From Zingiber officinale (taxonomy: Eukaryota; Streptophyta; Magnoliopsida; Zingiberales; Zingiberaceae), in the NCBI RefSeq assembly GCF_018446385.1, contig NC_056001.1, positions 8,265,600 to 8,329,599 of the forward strand: a stretch of 64,000 nucleotides of DNA, in the 5' to 3' direction. The stretch's first letter is position 1, and each line of letters begins with the position of its first letter. The position numbers were made by a program, and so were the translations under genes. Positions 26,631 to 41,898 of the stretch are shown here, piece after piece. The notes below the pieces were generated by a model. That model saw only the letters and a list, made by a program, of their open reading frames with translations, was not told the origin of the DNA and did no database searches.

Positions 26631-27923
26631 GGCAGCTCTAGCTCAAGTTCCAGCTCGACAAACGAAGATGAAGTCCATGTTGAAATCGATGAGCAAGCTT
26701 ATGATCCGGGTGAAGAACTGATGTTATTGGTTCTTCAACAACACCAACAACTTATGGAAGTATATCAGAGGAGGGGCATGCGCAGAAGAAGGTTCGTCCA
26801 AAGAAATCGTGAAGCTGGGCATGAGAGACTCTTCAATGATTATTTCTCTATAATCCCGGTGTATCACGATGAAATATTTCGAAGACGATTTCGAATGCGA
26901 AGAGAGTTATTCCTCCGCATAGTGAATGCATTAGAGAATCATTCAACATTTTTTCAACAAAGGGACGATGCTGTACGAAGAAAAGGGTTATCACCACTAC
27001 AAAAATACACCACTGCGATTCGCCAACCGGCTTATGGAGTCCCCACCGATCATCTTGACGAGTACCTACGTATGGGTGAATCAACGCCATCGGTGCTTTT
27101 TCAAGTTCTGCGAATCGTTGTTGAAATATTTGGTGATAAGTACTTGAGAAGGCCAAATGCTGATGATGCTCAACGTCTTCTGCAAATGCATGATGAGAGA
27201 CATGGCTTTCCTGGCATGTTAGGTAGCATTGATTGTATGCACTGGAAATGGAAAAATTGTCCAGTTGCTTGGAAAGGTCAATTTACAAGGGGACATGGGT
27301 CACCAACAATCATACTTGAAGCAGTCGCGTCTCATGACTTATGGATATGACATGTATTTTTTGGGATCGCCGGTTCACGTAACAATATTAACGTGTTATA
27401 TGAATCTCCCATATTCAACGACGTCTTGCAAGGAAATATACCGGAGATTAATTTCACGGTGAACGTCACTGTATATACGAAGGGCTATTATCTAACAGAT
27501 GGAATATATTCCGAGTGGGCTACTTTTGTTAAGGCTTTTCCTTGCCCGGAGGATCCCAAGAGGAAATTGTTTAAGGAAAGACAGGAGTCTGCAAGAAAAG
27601 ATGTTGAACGGGCATTTAGGGTGCTCCAATCTCGATGGGCGATTGTCAGAGGTCCAACTCGGTATTGGTATAAGAAAAAGTTAAAACAAACCATGTTAGC
27701 ATGCATTATTTTGTATAATATGATTGTTGAGGATGAGGGAGGTCATGTGATAAATTGGTACAACGAAGAAGGTGACAAACCCGCACAACCTATCCATGGC
27801 TCAAACCGAGGATTTCAGGATTATCTTCGAACAAATTCTGAGTTACGTGACACTCAAGTTCATCACCAACTTCGCGCCGACTTAGTTGAGCATATCTGGG
27901 GGCAATACAACAACAATCCGTGA
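26631..27923 (+). pseudogene. Harbinger transposase (HARBI1/ALP1-like DDE), broken
   Basis: Coding sequence probably starts in an exon after the acceptor CATTCTACAG, giving a serine run then TNEDEVHVEIDEQAYD. Family landmarks are REAGHERLFNDYF, FRRRFRMRRELFLRI, MGEST, LGSIDCMHWKWKNCP (first catalytic Asp) and VERAFRVLQSRWAIVRGP (catalytic Glu). A TGA at 27348-27350 interrupts DLWI-HVFFGIAGS, where relatives have Trp. The second catalytic position, usually Asp in NDINVL, reads NNINVL. This copy also differs from the second genomic copy between MGEST and VVEIFGDK, where three single-base deletions within about 32 bp leave the frame intact but change ten residues. The frame ends at 27923. Not an active enzyme. 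Confidence 0.85.
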
Positions 27924-28502
27924 ATTAATATTTAAAATAAATTTTATTTTCCCAACTTTGTAATTTTAGGTGTAATTTCATTTTCCCAACTTTATAATTT
28001 TAGGTGTTAAGTTGTAATTTCATTTTCCCAACTTTATAATTTTAGGTGTTCAGTTGTAATTTTGTTTTCTCAACTTTATAATTTCATTTTCCTAACATTG
28101 TAATTTCGCTTTCTCACAAACATCTATTTTATTTAATAAATATATTTTAAAAATTAATATTATTTTTGAAAAATAATAATAATAATTTAAAATATTTTAT
28201 TATAATTAATAATAAAATAAGATTATTAAATGTTTATTTTTTGAACAAACGTAAGATTATTATTTAAAATAATAATAATAATTTAAATATTTTAAAACAT
28301 ATATAAAGCATATTTATTTAATATGTTATAATGTTAAAATGAGTGAGTGGATGATGCGCTCCATGAATAATGAGTATTAACGTTAAAAAGATTATGGGTG
28401 AAAGAAGGATATTGTTATAATGAGTATGTGATAGTGGACTCCATACTTTTGATGAGATGATAAATATTATAATAATAACGTTGCAGAATGCAGATGCTAT
28501 TA

Positions 28503-32205
<3,703 letters not shown>

Positions 32206-33790
32206 CTGATGTTGAGAGTTAGGTGTTTTATGTTTCTCATACTCATCTTCTAAGGTTAACACATTTTGCCTTCTACCTTTTATCTTATAAATTTGGGGAT
32301 ATGGTCTTAATTTGATGCATATCAAGAGTTGAGAAATTCAGTAGTCATGACAGCTTCAAAACTCCAGATTAGCCAGCAGATCTCCTTCATGAAAGTTGAA
32401 CCTTCTGAACAGAATTATTTGGAAAACCTTTGGTACTCGTCCGCCACTTGATCTTGATATGTACCCGTTGAATCATGATTTATATCTATAAACTTCTTGT
32501 GGGTAGACATTCTTTACTGCCAACTTTTAAATGTCTGATAAATTTTTAAATGCCACTGGTCAGAGCAATCCAGCAAGTTTGCACAAGCGAGAAACAGAAA
32601 CCTTGATTAAGCAAGCAGGTGCTGCCAATACCTGGCATCAACATAACATCACGTCATGAACAATTTCTCGTATTTTGGAACGTAAAGATCTGGTCGGGTT
32701 CAACCATTGTCAAAGGGTCTCGATCTTGCTCTTGGCAACATTCAGGTTTAGCTGAGATGGTGGAGGGAACATGCCTCTGCTAGTTGAATGCGTTCTTCTG
32801 GATTTCCAGAGCTTTTTCCTGTACTCAGTAGATTCTATCACCCCATTTATCTTCTTCCATGCAGTGTTGTACGGCCTCATCATCTTTGACCTGTTAATAG
32901 AATCACTGATGCTGCAATTTAATGCTATTTATCAAGATTTTGTCATTATTGGAGCACGCATCAGATGTTCTCAAATTTCTCTTCAGATTTCCGTTTATTG
33001 TGGTGAGTTAGCTGACTGATACTGGTATACCGTTTGTTTTTTTCAACTTCTATCATTATTCTTATACATGTTAAGCAGGTTAACTACTAATCTAGCATAA
33101 GGATTTTCACACCAGTAAAAATGCAAGTTTACAACTAATGCAATGATTTTTTTTTTAAAAAAAATCTAGCTATATCAAATAATATGGTGGCTTGAACAAA
33201 GTCATTTCATCTTTAAATTATCTAAGTAGGCCAATGAGTTAGAACTATCAGATTGCTTCCATTGGGTTCATGGACTATTACTACAATGAATCGTGAAATG
33301 TAAAATTTAACAACCTTCTCAACCTAATGATCTTAATATATTATCGCATGCACTCATTTCTAACTGTCACTGCCTAACCATGTTTCTGAAATGTTCACTC
33401 TTTTTTTTTTCTTACACGTCAACTCTGTACAGGAATTACTTAATCAACATGTTTTCGTTAGATTGCGTTCAATTCACTTGCATGTTCTTATTTGTTTGCC
33501 TAGGTTCACCTGCTCCAACTAGCAGTAGTTGCATAAGTTCTTATCAATTAACTATGCCTGGCATATGATTACTTACCCTCTCGAAATTATCATTTCAACT
33601 AGACGCATCCCTTTGAGTAATCTAGTTACTCTTTCAACTAGACGCACTACTTTAGATAATATAGACACTCCTTCGATAGATACATTCTAAATCTAGAGAC
33701 CTAGGGAACATTCAATATACCTTATAACTGAGAAGAAGAGCGAAATCGTAAGAGGTTTCTTTTATATGAATTGAGAGGTGGCGTAAACAA
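32206..33790. other. WDR5 3' flank and spacer, nothing recognised
   Basis: AT-rich DNA. Includes two near-repeats of TTTCAACTAGACGCA (about 33593 and 33631). No gene found. Confidence 0.45.
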
Positions 33791-33794
33791 GGAT

Positions 33795-34145
33795 TGCACC
33801 CCTCAGTCTCAAATTCAAAATTTTTTAGAAGGAATCAATCCACCTCTACATATAATTCCATTGCCCCAAGGGGACGTAATCAAAGGATGCTGGGTTTTTG
33901 GGCTGACCGTCACGTACGCTTCCTGATTTATCCTGGTGACCGATGGAAAACTTCTGTAAAACTGAGTCGGTCAACCCCAGAGATAGTCAATGAGGTTAAC
34001 TGGGATTATCATTTTTTTTTTATTGCCCCAAGGGCTTTTGGGCCGCTCGTTATGAGCTCTTTCCGATTTATCTTGGCGACATGTGGAAAACTTCTGTGGG
34101 GTCAGGCCGATTACCCTAGGTTTGACATTACTTGGCCTGGTTAAT
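33795..34145 (+). repeat. Partial SINE-like units, same family as 17.5-18.6 kb
   Basis: Two 5'-truncated bodies (about 33865-34012 and 34022-34148) with the family sequence GCTTCCTGATTTATCC, GATGGAAAACTTCTGT and GGTCAACCCC, ending TTAATTATTTTT. The tRNA-like heads are missing. Confidence 0.6.
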
Positions 34146-34157
34146 TATTTTTTCTAT

Positions 34158-34490
34158 TGCCCCTAAGGTATAGTCGAGTTGGTTATCACATGATAGGTTT
34201 ACAAAATTGAGTAAGGGTTGAATCTCGACAAAGACCGAGGAATTATCCTTCTATGTGATGACTAACTTCGATTTCCTAATTTACTCCCTCTCACTGGGGT
34301 AGGATAGTCGTGGACGAGGAGGGTGCGCCAGGGTGACGGATTTCACCTTTTACAAAATCTATTATATTAAAATGGCTAGCTTCAGTTTCCTAATTACTCT
34401 CTTTTAATGGTATGAGGTAGTTGTGGAGGGTCACCAAGTCATGGGTCACCAAGATGGCTGATTTCACCTTTTATAGAATCTATTAGGTTA
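34158..34490 (+). repeat. Second tRNA-related SINE-like family with a partial repeat
   Basis: The head reads TATAGTCGAGTTGGTTATCA (A-box-like TAGTCGAGTTGG) with GGGTTGAATCTCGAC about 45 bp later (B-box-like). The body has CTTCGATTTCCTAATTTACTCCCTC and ends GATTTCACCTTTTACAAAATCTATTA. The body end is repeated at about 34376-34490 without a head. Distinct from the 17.5-kb family. Confidence 0.55.
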
Positions 34491-34719
34491 AAATAGAGGC
34501 CCAGACAAAAAGCTATATATATACACATTAACTTCTGGCCTAAAATTTTAAATATGCATTTAAGAATTTATTTCTTAGAGATAAAAATAATACAATAAAT
34601 GGTTAGTTTCAGTCCTCGTGCATTTATTTTTAATTTGATCATGCCAGATTTTGTATAATTATTTTCATCGATAAAAAAAAAGAGAGTATATAGTGACTCA
34701 CATTGGGTAGATTATAATT

Positions 34720-34724
34720 AAAGT
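34720..34724. repeat. Target-site duplication, left (AAAGT)
   Basis: AAAGT directly precedes the 5' LTR and is repeated at 43669-43673 directly after the 3' LTR. Confidence 0.85.
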
Positions 34725-34904
34725 TATTGGTGCAATATTTCCTAGGTCAAAGTTGACTTGGTTGACTGAGCTTGAATTGGTTTAAGCTCGAGTCTTGATG
34801 TTTGACAATACATGGAGATTGCAGGTGCAATTGTTCATGTGGGAGATGTTGAAGGAGAGTCAAGTAGGTCAAGGTTAACTGGATACTTGATTGGAAATCC
34901 TGGT

Positions 34905-35285
34905 GAGTGAAGTCAGGTGAAAGTCCTAACTGGGAGGTTAGGCAGAGTGGAGAATCCTGGTGAGTGAAGCCAGGTGAAAGTCCTGGTGAGTGAAGCCAGA
35001 CAGTTGTGGAAAGTCCTGGTGAGTGAAGCCAGACAGTTGTGGAAAGTCCTAGTGAGTGAAGCTAGGCAGAAGGAAAATCCTCGTGAGTGAAGCCAGGCAG
35101 ATGAGAAGTCCTAGTGAGAGGAGTTAGGCAGAAGGGAAGTTTTGGTGAGTGAAACCAGGCAGATGAGAAGTTCTAGTGAGTGAAGGTAGGTAGAATGAAA
35201 GTCCTGGTGAGTGAAGCCAGACAGATGTGAAGTCCTAGTGAGTGAAGCTAGGCAGAAGGGAAGCCCTGGTGAGTGAAGCCAGACA
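34905..35285 (+). repeat. Minisatellite in the 5' LTR
   Basis: About a dozen diverged units of roughly 27-37 bp built on AGTCCTGGTGAGTGAAGCCA, often alternating with a GTCCTAGTGAGTGAAGCTAG form and followed by GGCAGA or GACAG. The same minisatellite with more units occurs in the 3' LTR. Confidence 0.9.
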
Positions 35286-35534
35286 AAGGAAATCCAGATG
35301 AGTCAAGGTTGACCAAACATCTGGTGAATGTCCAAGTAGGTCAAAGGGATTGACCGAATACTTGGCACGAGGAGAAAGTCCAAGTGGGTCAAAGGGATTG
35401 ACCGGACACTTGGTGAGGGAGTCCTAGCAGGTCAAGAGTGGCCGGATGCTAGGCACGATGTACCAACATGTCATGGTTGACCGAATGTTGGTTTAGGGGA
35501 CTTTGGACTTGGTTTTGGGCAAAAATCATGAGCT

Positions 35535-35815
35535 GGATCGATCAGCCGATCGATTGGCTCATGCCCAATCGATTGGCTGATCGATTGGGTGAGTCCCCGC
35601 GAAAAGCCTCCTCCCAATTGATCAGTGGATCGATTGGGAGAAGCTCGCGATCGCACAGAATAGCTCTGGATCGATCGGTCGATCGATTCAGAGCCTCCAA
35701 TCAATCAGCCGATCGATCCAAGCAATTCCCGAGAGCACAGAGGCGCTCTGGATCGATCGGCCGATCGATCCAAAGCCTCCCCAATCGATTGGGAGTAATC
35801 CAATCGATTAGGATT
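35535..35815. repeat. Palindrome-rich GATCGATC block in the 5' LTR
   Basis: Successive near-palindromes built on GATCGATCNGCCGATCGAT and CAATCGATTGG. One at 35749-35772 is a perfect 24-bp palindrome centred on GGCC. The matching block in the 3' LTR is 42920-43175, and related words recur at 40925-41110. Confidence 0.88.
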
Positions 35816-36308
35816 CGACCGTTGGCGCAGATATTAGCCGTTGGCGAGCGTTTCTTTGGCACTTCTTCGATTCCACTCTACGGGTGATCACGGCACAGCT
35901 CCACAACGATCTTTTCTTCCTCACCGCCAGTTCTTGGAGGCTCATCCAAGTCAAGAGGTGAGTTGCAATAAGAAGAAGAAGAAGCTAGGATGTTCATTGT
36001 AATCTTGTAAGATTCATTTGTATTTTGCTTCTTTCTTTCTCATTGTTATATTGTGAGGTTGTAGCGCTTCTCCGCCTTCGGTAGTTACCGAAAAGGAGCG
36101 TTTACATAGTGGAGGGTGCGTGAGTGTGTAGATCCTTGGACTAGTCACCTCTTCTTGAGGTAGATACCAAGTAAATCCCTAGAGTTAGTGTTGTTATGTT
36201 GTTTCTTGTATTTTTCGCTGCTATCATCTTGAATAAACAAGCAACGACGAGCACGAGATCGCGCCGAGCTATTCACCCCCCTCTAGGTACATTTTCGGTC
36301 CCAACAAG

Positions 36309-36326
36309 TGGTATCAGAGCATGGTT
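36309..36326 (+). other. Primer-binding site (initiator tRNA-Met type)
   Basis: TGGTATCAGAGCATGGTT starts three bases after the 5' LTR and matches the classic copia tRNA-iMet primer site. Strand and LTR order agree with it. Confidence 0.9.
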
Positions 36327-36429
36327 GCTCTTCACCGGAATCATCGCCGGAAGGGCCAAAAAGCTAGAGGGTGAAGAAGTTGCAGCAATTCTACAAGTCG
36401 AAGATTTCATTCAACAAGCTCAATTTCAA

Positions 36430-38230
36430 ATGGAATTTCAAGATGGACTTGAATTCGATACAAGGGTGCCTTCACCGTTCACAATGACAAGCTTCGATTC
36501 TTGGAAATCAAGAATCGAGAATTTTCTTATGATGGAGATAGAGCAATGGTTTGTTCTCATGGAAGGTTTCAAGGCTCCAAGAAATTCAAAGGGCAAAATC
36601 CTCAAAAAGAGTAAATGGAGCCAAGATCAAACTCAAAGGTGCGAGGTGAATGACAAGGTAACCAAATTATTGGTTAATTTATTGCCAAGCACCATTCTTT
36701 GCAAAATTGGAGAATTTGAAGATGCAAAGGAATTGTGGAGCAAGTTGGCCAAACTTCATGAAGAACCCTCCATTGTACCGAATCAAGATAAATCCAAAGA
36801 GGGCAACTCATTGGAGCGAGACCAAGAGCAAGAGGACTCCGAAGTTGAGAGATGCTCAACTTCCGAAGAAGAAGAAGAAGTCCAAAAAGTCTCATCTTCA
36901 AATGAATACAATGAAAAAGGCAAAGAGGGAGCATACTCTTTGTTCCATATACAAGATGAAGATGAAGAAGCCTCCTCTAGGATTGAGGGGAAGCGACTTT
37001 CGGTGACATCGGATCAAGAAGAAGGAGAAGCCTCCACATCCGGGTTAAGAGAAGAAGACGATGAAGAAGCTTCCACCTCCACAAGTCAGGTCAAATATGT
37101 TGGAGGAGTATCAATGTCGAATCAAGAGGAAGCCTCTACCTCCGGATCCAAAGGAGAAAGTGCCATCCCTACACATGAAGGTATAACTAGTTCAATTAAA
37201 AATAAAAATCACATTATATGTTTTGAGTGTAGGGAACATGGGCACTACAAGAGCAAGTGCCCTATATTGGCCAAGAAGAAGGGCCAAGTAGCACCTAAGG
37301 GCAAGGAGAAACCCAAGGAGACCATCCCTATTATAAAGAAGAGCAAGGAGCACATTGTGTGCTTCTCTTGCAATCAAAAGAGACACTATCGTAGTCAATG
37401 TCCCAAGAGGAAGAAAGCGGTCAAGGTTCAATGAGGAAGCACAACTCAAGGGGGAGCCTCTAAGGTAAAACGCAAGGTATCATTTATTGAGCCTATCCCT
37501 TTAAACAATGGTAAAAAGCATGGTAATTCAAATTTTTATCATTTTAATGCTATTTACCATAAAAATAGGAAGTATGATGCCATTCAAGAAAAACATGTGG
37601 TTCTACATGCTAAAACTACCATACCTAGGGTTAGGAAGGTAGATGAAAATCTAGGCAAGGAAACTAAGAATTTTAGTTATAGGTCTAGAAATAAAAATGC
37701 TCATGGATTCATTGAAAAATAAAAAACTAAGGATTTAATGATGAAAAATCAAGTCTTGAGGTCAAGACTTGATAAATTAGAAAAGATCCTAAAAATGATG
37801 GAAAGTATCCTAAAGGGCAAAATGAGCAAAACTTAGATTTAGGACATCAAAGTTCATCCAAGGGTAATAGAGGTTTGGGATACAAATCTAAAACAAAAAA
37901 GGATGTGCCGTCTTACCATAGAGTTCCATATAGCTATGGAACTAATCCTAGGCTAGTAGTCAAGTCAAAAATACAAGGAAAATTATCCTTAGAAGTATTT
38001 TTGCAACAACAAACATGACTAAGACTTCTAAGAAGTCTAAGAAAGTCACTAGGAAGGTCACAAGGGAAGCAATCCCTAGAGTTGACCTAGAAAAAGTGAC
38101 CAAGGCTTCTAAGAAGCCTACCAAGGTCATTAGGAAGGTATCTAGGGAGGCTATCCCTAGTGAGTACCTAGAGCATCCAAGGAGCACCAATAGGTTTTGG
38201 GTTCCTAGGAGCATTTTCTCTATCCCATAG
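36430..38230 (+). pseudogene. gag-like region of the copia-type element (fossil)
   Basis: The longest open stretch (to 37434) has an N-terminal part of UBN2/copia-gag type (SFDSWKSRIENFLM, then LLPSTILCKIGEFEDAKELW), a long acidic serine-rich middle, and two CCHC zinc knuckles (37219-37260 and 37360-37401). The open frame seen upstream of 36430 runs back into the LTR and is not coding. Lysine-rich gag-like sequence continues beyond 37434 but is broken. No pol domain follows. Confidence 0.8.
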
Positions 38231-39582
38231 ATGAGTTAGAGAGTGTCAACTTCGATTAGAAGGGTAGTTAACCCAACTTTGATGAAGTTGACACTCGGAG
38301 GGTATTAACCTTTGAAAATGAAAAGAATAAACGGTTACTCTTGAAGAGACTAAAATGTGTCATATTTTGAGAAATTGGATGTAATCTTAAGTGACACAAA
38401 TTGGGAAAATCATAAGAACTACCAAGTTGAGATTTTGGTATGTTCTTAGGGAATTAAAGGCAATCTAGGCCTTAACTCAAACTGTTACTCTTTTGGAAGA
38501 GTAAATTGTGTCAAAATTTGAGGAATATGCTTAATTTAAATTGACACAAAATTTATAAAAGAAAAAGAAATGTCAAATTAGGTTTTGGCATTTTCTTGGG
38601 AAATATTGGGCAATCAAGGTTTAAACTTTAAGTTAGCTAAGGTTTAAGGATACTTAGATAGTTAATCTAGGTATTCTATTTATGCTAATTTGTTATGCTT
38701 TGTTTGTCCATCATATGTCATGACATCATATTTATTTTTGTATTCATGTTTTATTATGAAAAATATAAAAATACCATCTTATGTCATACATACATCATGT
38801 AGTTATAGGAAATTTTCTTTTGAGAATTATTCATCTTTGATGTATGTTATAACGCATCATGCATTATTTTAATTCTTTGCAAATTAAGAACAAATAACAT
38901 TCATTAGCAAGTAATATTCTTGGTGGATGTTCCTAACCTCAAAATACCTAGATAGATATGCATGATCCCTATATTAGAGCAAAACTAAAGTTTACATCTC
39001 ACTAAAGAACTATAAGGTGACTTGTATGTGTTTTGTACACATTAGATGCAAGTGAGATGTTAGGATGATGAACAAAACTCAAGATGTTGATTCATTGCAT
39101 TTTTATGAGTTTTAGATTCATCAAAACACATAGTTATGTGTTTTCCAATCATTGGGAAAGCTAATGTACACGTCATGTGCATTGAGCCCACAGAATATGG
39201 TTGGATATTGGTTTTGAAAATGATTTTAAATATGCTTTGGAAAACCTTGATGAAGACTATCTTTTGATAGTAATCATCATTGAATAGTTGAGTACAAACT
39301 TGGAAGAAAACACTAAACTTTTTACAAGTTTCCAAGTTTGTGTCTGATCCTGTCTGAGAAGCCTGACAAAATGGAAAGCTGGGAGAAAACCTACTGCTGA
39401 TGAAGAATAATACCAGAGAATATTGATCCGAGAAACCCAAAGCGGATCTGGGAGAATGAAGTCAAAGAATGCCCTCCTTATGCGAAGATCTAAAGACGAA
39501 AGGAAAGCTTTGATGAAGAAAATCGAGATCTGGAGCTTCCAAGGCTTCCTACGCACAAGAGACCAACCAGCACTATTGTCAG

Positions 39583-40762
39583 TGACCTAAGACCGAGGTG
39601 GGAATCCCTGGCTAGGCCCTCCGACGCTCAAGTCAGTGATCTCTCCTTTTTGTGTGGAAAAAACCAGGAAGAAGAAGAAGATGAACAATAGTTGAAAACT
39701 AGGGTTGTGAGTGTGAGCATCAACGTGAACATACCTGGCCAACAGAGAGGATTCCCCCTTTTATACCACTTCATATAACCTCCGTAGTCATGAAGTGGAC
39801 CCCGGTTTGTTAGAGTTTGTTATGAGATGACGTAAGCCACGTACTTGCAGAAAATGGCTTTTAAGAAATCTTTTTTGTACCCCAGATGTACCTTTTTTGT
39901 CGTCTAGTACCTGCAGAAGAGTTTAGAAACATTATTTCGGCCGAGTTAGTCAACTTGTTATACGATTACATAAAGCAAATATTTTCATAAGCTATTCATA
40001 AATATCCTTAAAATGTTTATTCCCGTCCTGTCCTATAAGTTATATTTTATCACCCTTGTTTGGTTATCCTATCTCCACTATGTTGTGGACAACCCGATAT
40101 TATACTATGTTTTGTATCGGTCGGGATTGACTCTAGATTTCGTACAGGCGGGTTATTATTTTTATTTAACACATGTCCTCTTCGTCTGATAATATATTAT
40201 AAATCCTGTACTGTCTTGTAGTTGCTCATTCTCGGACAATCATATACATCCGCCTGATATTAGTCTATATTCGCATGTGCTAGCTCAGACAATCCTGGCC
40301 GATATTGGTCTTTCTTTCTTAAGTTATATCCCGGCCGATATTAGCCTAGCCTTTCTTTAAGATATTGTCCCGGCCGATGTTGACCTATATTTTCTTAAGT
40401 GTGTTACCTCGTTCGAGATTTGCCTATATTTCCTTAAGCATGTTGTCTCGGACGATATTAGCCTACCCTTCTCAAGATGTACTCCGACCGGTATTAGCCT
40501 ATCTTTTCTTTAAGGTATTATCCCGACCGGTGTTGGCCTATCTTTTCTTTAAGGTATTATCCCGGCCGGTGTTGGCCTATATTTTCTTAAGCGTGTTATC
40601 TCGTCCGATATTTGCCTATATTTCCTTAAGCATGTTGTCCCAGACGATATTAGCCTACATTTTCTTAAGCCCGATATCCCGACCGATATTTACATTGCTT
40701 AATTCTGCTATCTCTTTTCTTTCCCCTTTTCTCCGGGGACCTACTAAACCTAACCCATATCA
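39583..40762 (-). mobile_element. Nested gypsy-type LTR (probable solo LTR), fossil
   Basis: About 1.2 kb reading TG...CA, in reverse orientation inside the copia-type element. On the minus strand it has a TATAAAAGGGGG promoter box (39754-39765), CTCTCTGTTGGCCAGGTA, then GACTTGAGCGTCGGAGGGCC (39615-39634), the modules also found at 723-850. Its U3 carries a degenerate tandem repeat. No exact target duplication was identified, so the ends are approximate. No internal region was recognised. Confidence 0.55.
40290..40700. repeat. Degenerate 40-75-bp tandem repeat in the nested LTR
   Basis: Units built on CCCGGCCGATATTAGCCTA plus TTTTCTTAAG recur about ten times. The repeat keeps a plus-strand frame open at 40365-40880, but the translation is repetitive and not a gene. 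Confidence 0.85.
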
Positions 40763-41898
40763 GTGTCAATCGTTGAAAATAGAAAGTATTTTCATAGAAA
40801 ACTATTTTCCCTTGATAGTATATGCCCTAAGGAATGTCTACATGAATTTTTATGATTTTTCGATTTTTGTAGAATTTTAGGGGAGTTTCTGAAATTCACT
40901 GAAATAAATTTTCAGTTTTTCAGAGCTCCAATTGATCACCCGATCGATTGGAGTGCCTCAATCGATCGGGCGATCGATTGAGAAGAGTTTTCCCGCAAGC
41001 AGAAGCTCGCTGGATCGATCAGTCGATCGAACCACGCAGTCTGAATCGATCAGTGGATCGATTCAGATGAGTTCAATCGATTGGAACCCAACTCCAATCG
41101 ATTGAGGATGCTGATTTTGGTTGGGAAAGTCTGATTTCAGCTTTTTGAACTACCTTTAGTCTAGGTAACCATTCCTTACCCCTCAAAACATATTTATATA
41201 TATTTAGGTGGAGTTTTCATGATGAAAACAAGGATAGATTGGTTAAGGAAGACTAAGTAGAGGTTCGGTTTCAATATTGAATTTTTGAACTTCAAAACTT
41301 CTAAATTTGGGTTTCCTATATGTTTAGGGATTTCAAGTCATTGTTGGTACAATGGCGGAATAACGTGCATGTCTTTAAGGGGAGTTACTCTTTAAGGACA
41401 TGAAAATCTATTTTTCATACACCTTGGAAGGTGGTTAATCTTCTTTAGCGAAAATGCTCAAGGTTGGGCATTTGAATATAATGGAGAGTGAATATCTTCA
41501 TTATTCAAATGGTGTATGCTCACGGATGAGCATTTGATGACAATGAAAGGTATGAGACTTTCATTTGAATCGTGTGTGAATATACCAAGTGGTATATGCT
41601 CAAGGATGAGCGTTAAGAAGAATAAAGGGTATGAGACCTTCGTTATTGTGTTGTGAACAACGAGTGAAGTTGTAAACAACGTTGGGTAACTCTTCAGGGA
41701 GAGAGTTTTTTGATGTGTGCAAATAGGGGGAGAATGTAGGGTTTAAGTTAGACCTTCATTACCTAAGAGGGAGTTTGCCCTCTAGGAAAGGAGGAGAATG
41801 AAGAGAATCCTCATTCATATATTGACATGAAGGAGGTTGAGACTATGAGATTAGCCTAACTTAAAGGAGGTATTGTCAAACATCAAAAAAGGGGAGAT

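Larger units (their letters stand above)
24500..28499 (+). mobile_element. PIF/Harbinger DNA transposon, about 4.0 kb, decayed
   Basis: The left end AGAGCATCTACAACGCGGC and the right end (reverse complement TAGCATCTGCATTCTGC) are imperfect inverted repeats, flanked by TTA at 24497-24499 and 28500-28502, the 3-bp target typical of Harbinger elements. It carries the two family genes on the plus strand: a Myb/SANT-like DNA-binding protein and a DDE transposase. Both are broken. The sequence between them has short diverged repeats of the GCAAACTAGCCGTT type (26390-26540). The AT-rich 3' part has three copies of a TTTTCCCAACTTTATAATTT-type unit (27949-28090). Confidence 0.8.
34725..36306 (+). repeat. 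5' LTR of the copia-type element
   Basis: 1,582 bp, ending GGTCCCAACA immediately before the primer-binding site. It aligns with 41899-43668 along its length. Contains a minisatellite (about 34905-35285) and a palindrome-rich block (about 35535-35815). Confidence 0.9.

Noticed and set aside
35468-35887. 139-residue frame rich in Arg/Ser/Asp (also 42865-43268)
   Set aside because: Runs through the palindrome block of the LTR; composition is explained by GATCGATC words.
36196-36429. N-terminal extension of the gag-like frame
   Set aside because: Lies in the LTR and across the primer-binding site, so it cannot be the natural protein start.
40365-40880. 171-residue plus-strand frame
   Set aside because: Translation of a degenerate tandem repeat in the nested LTR (repeated LSRPVLAYLF-like units); not a gene.
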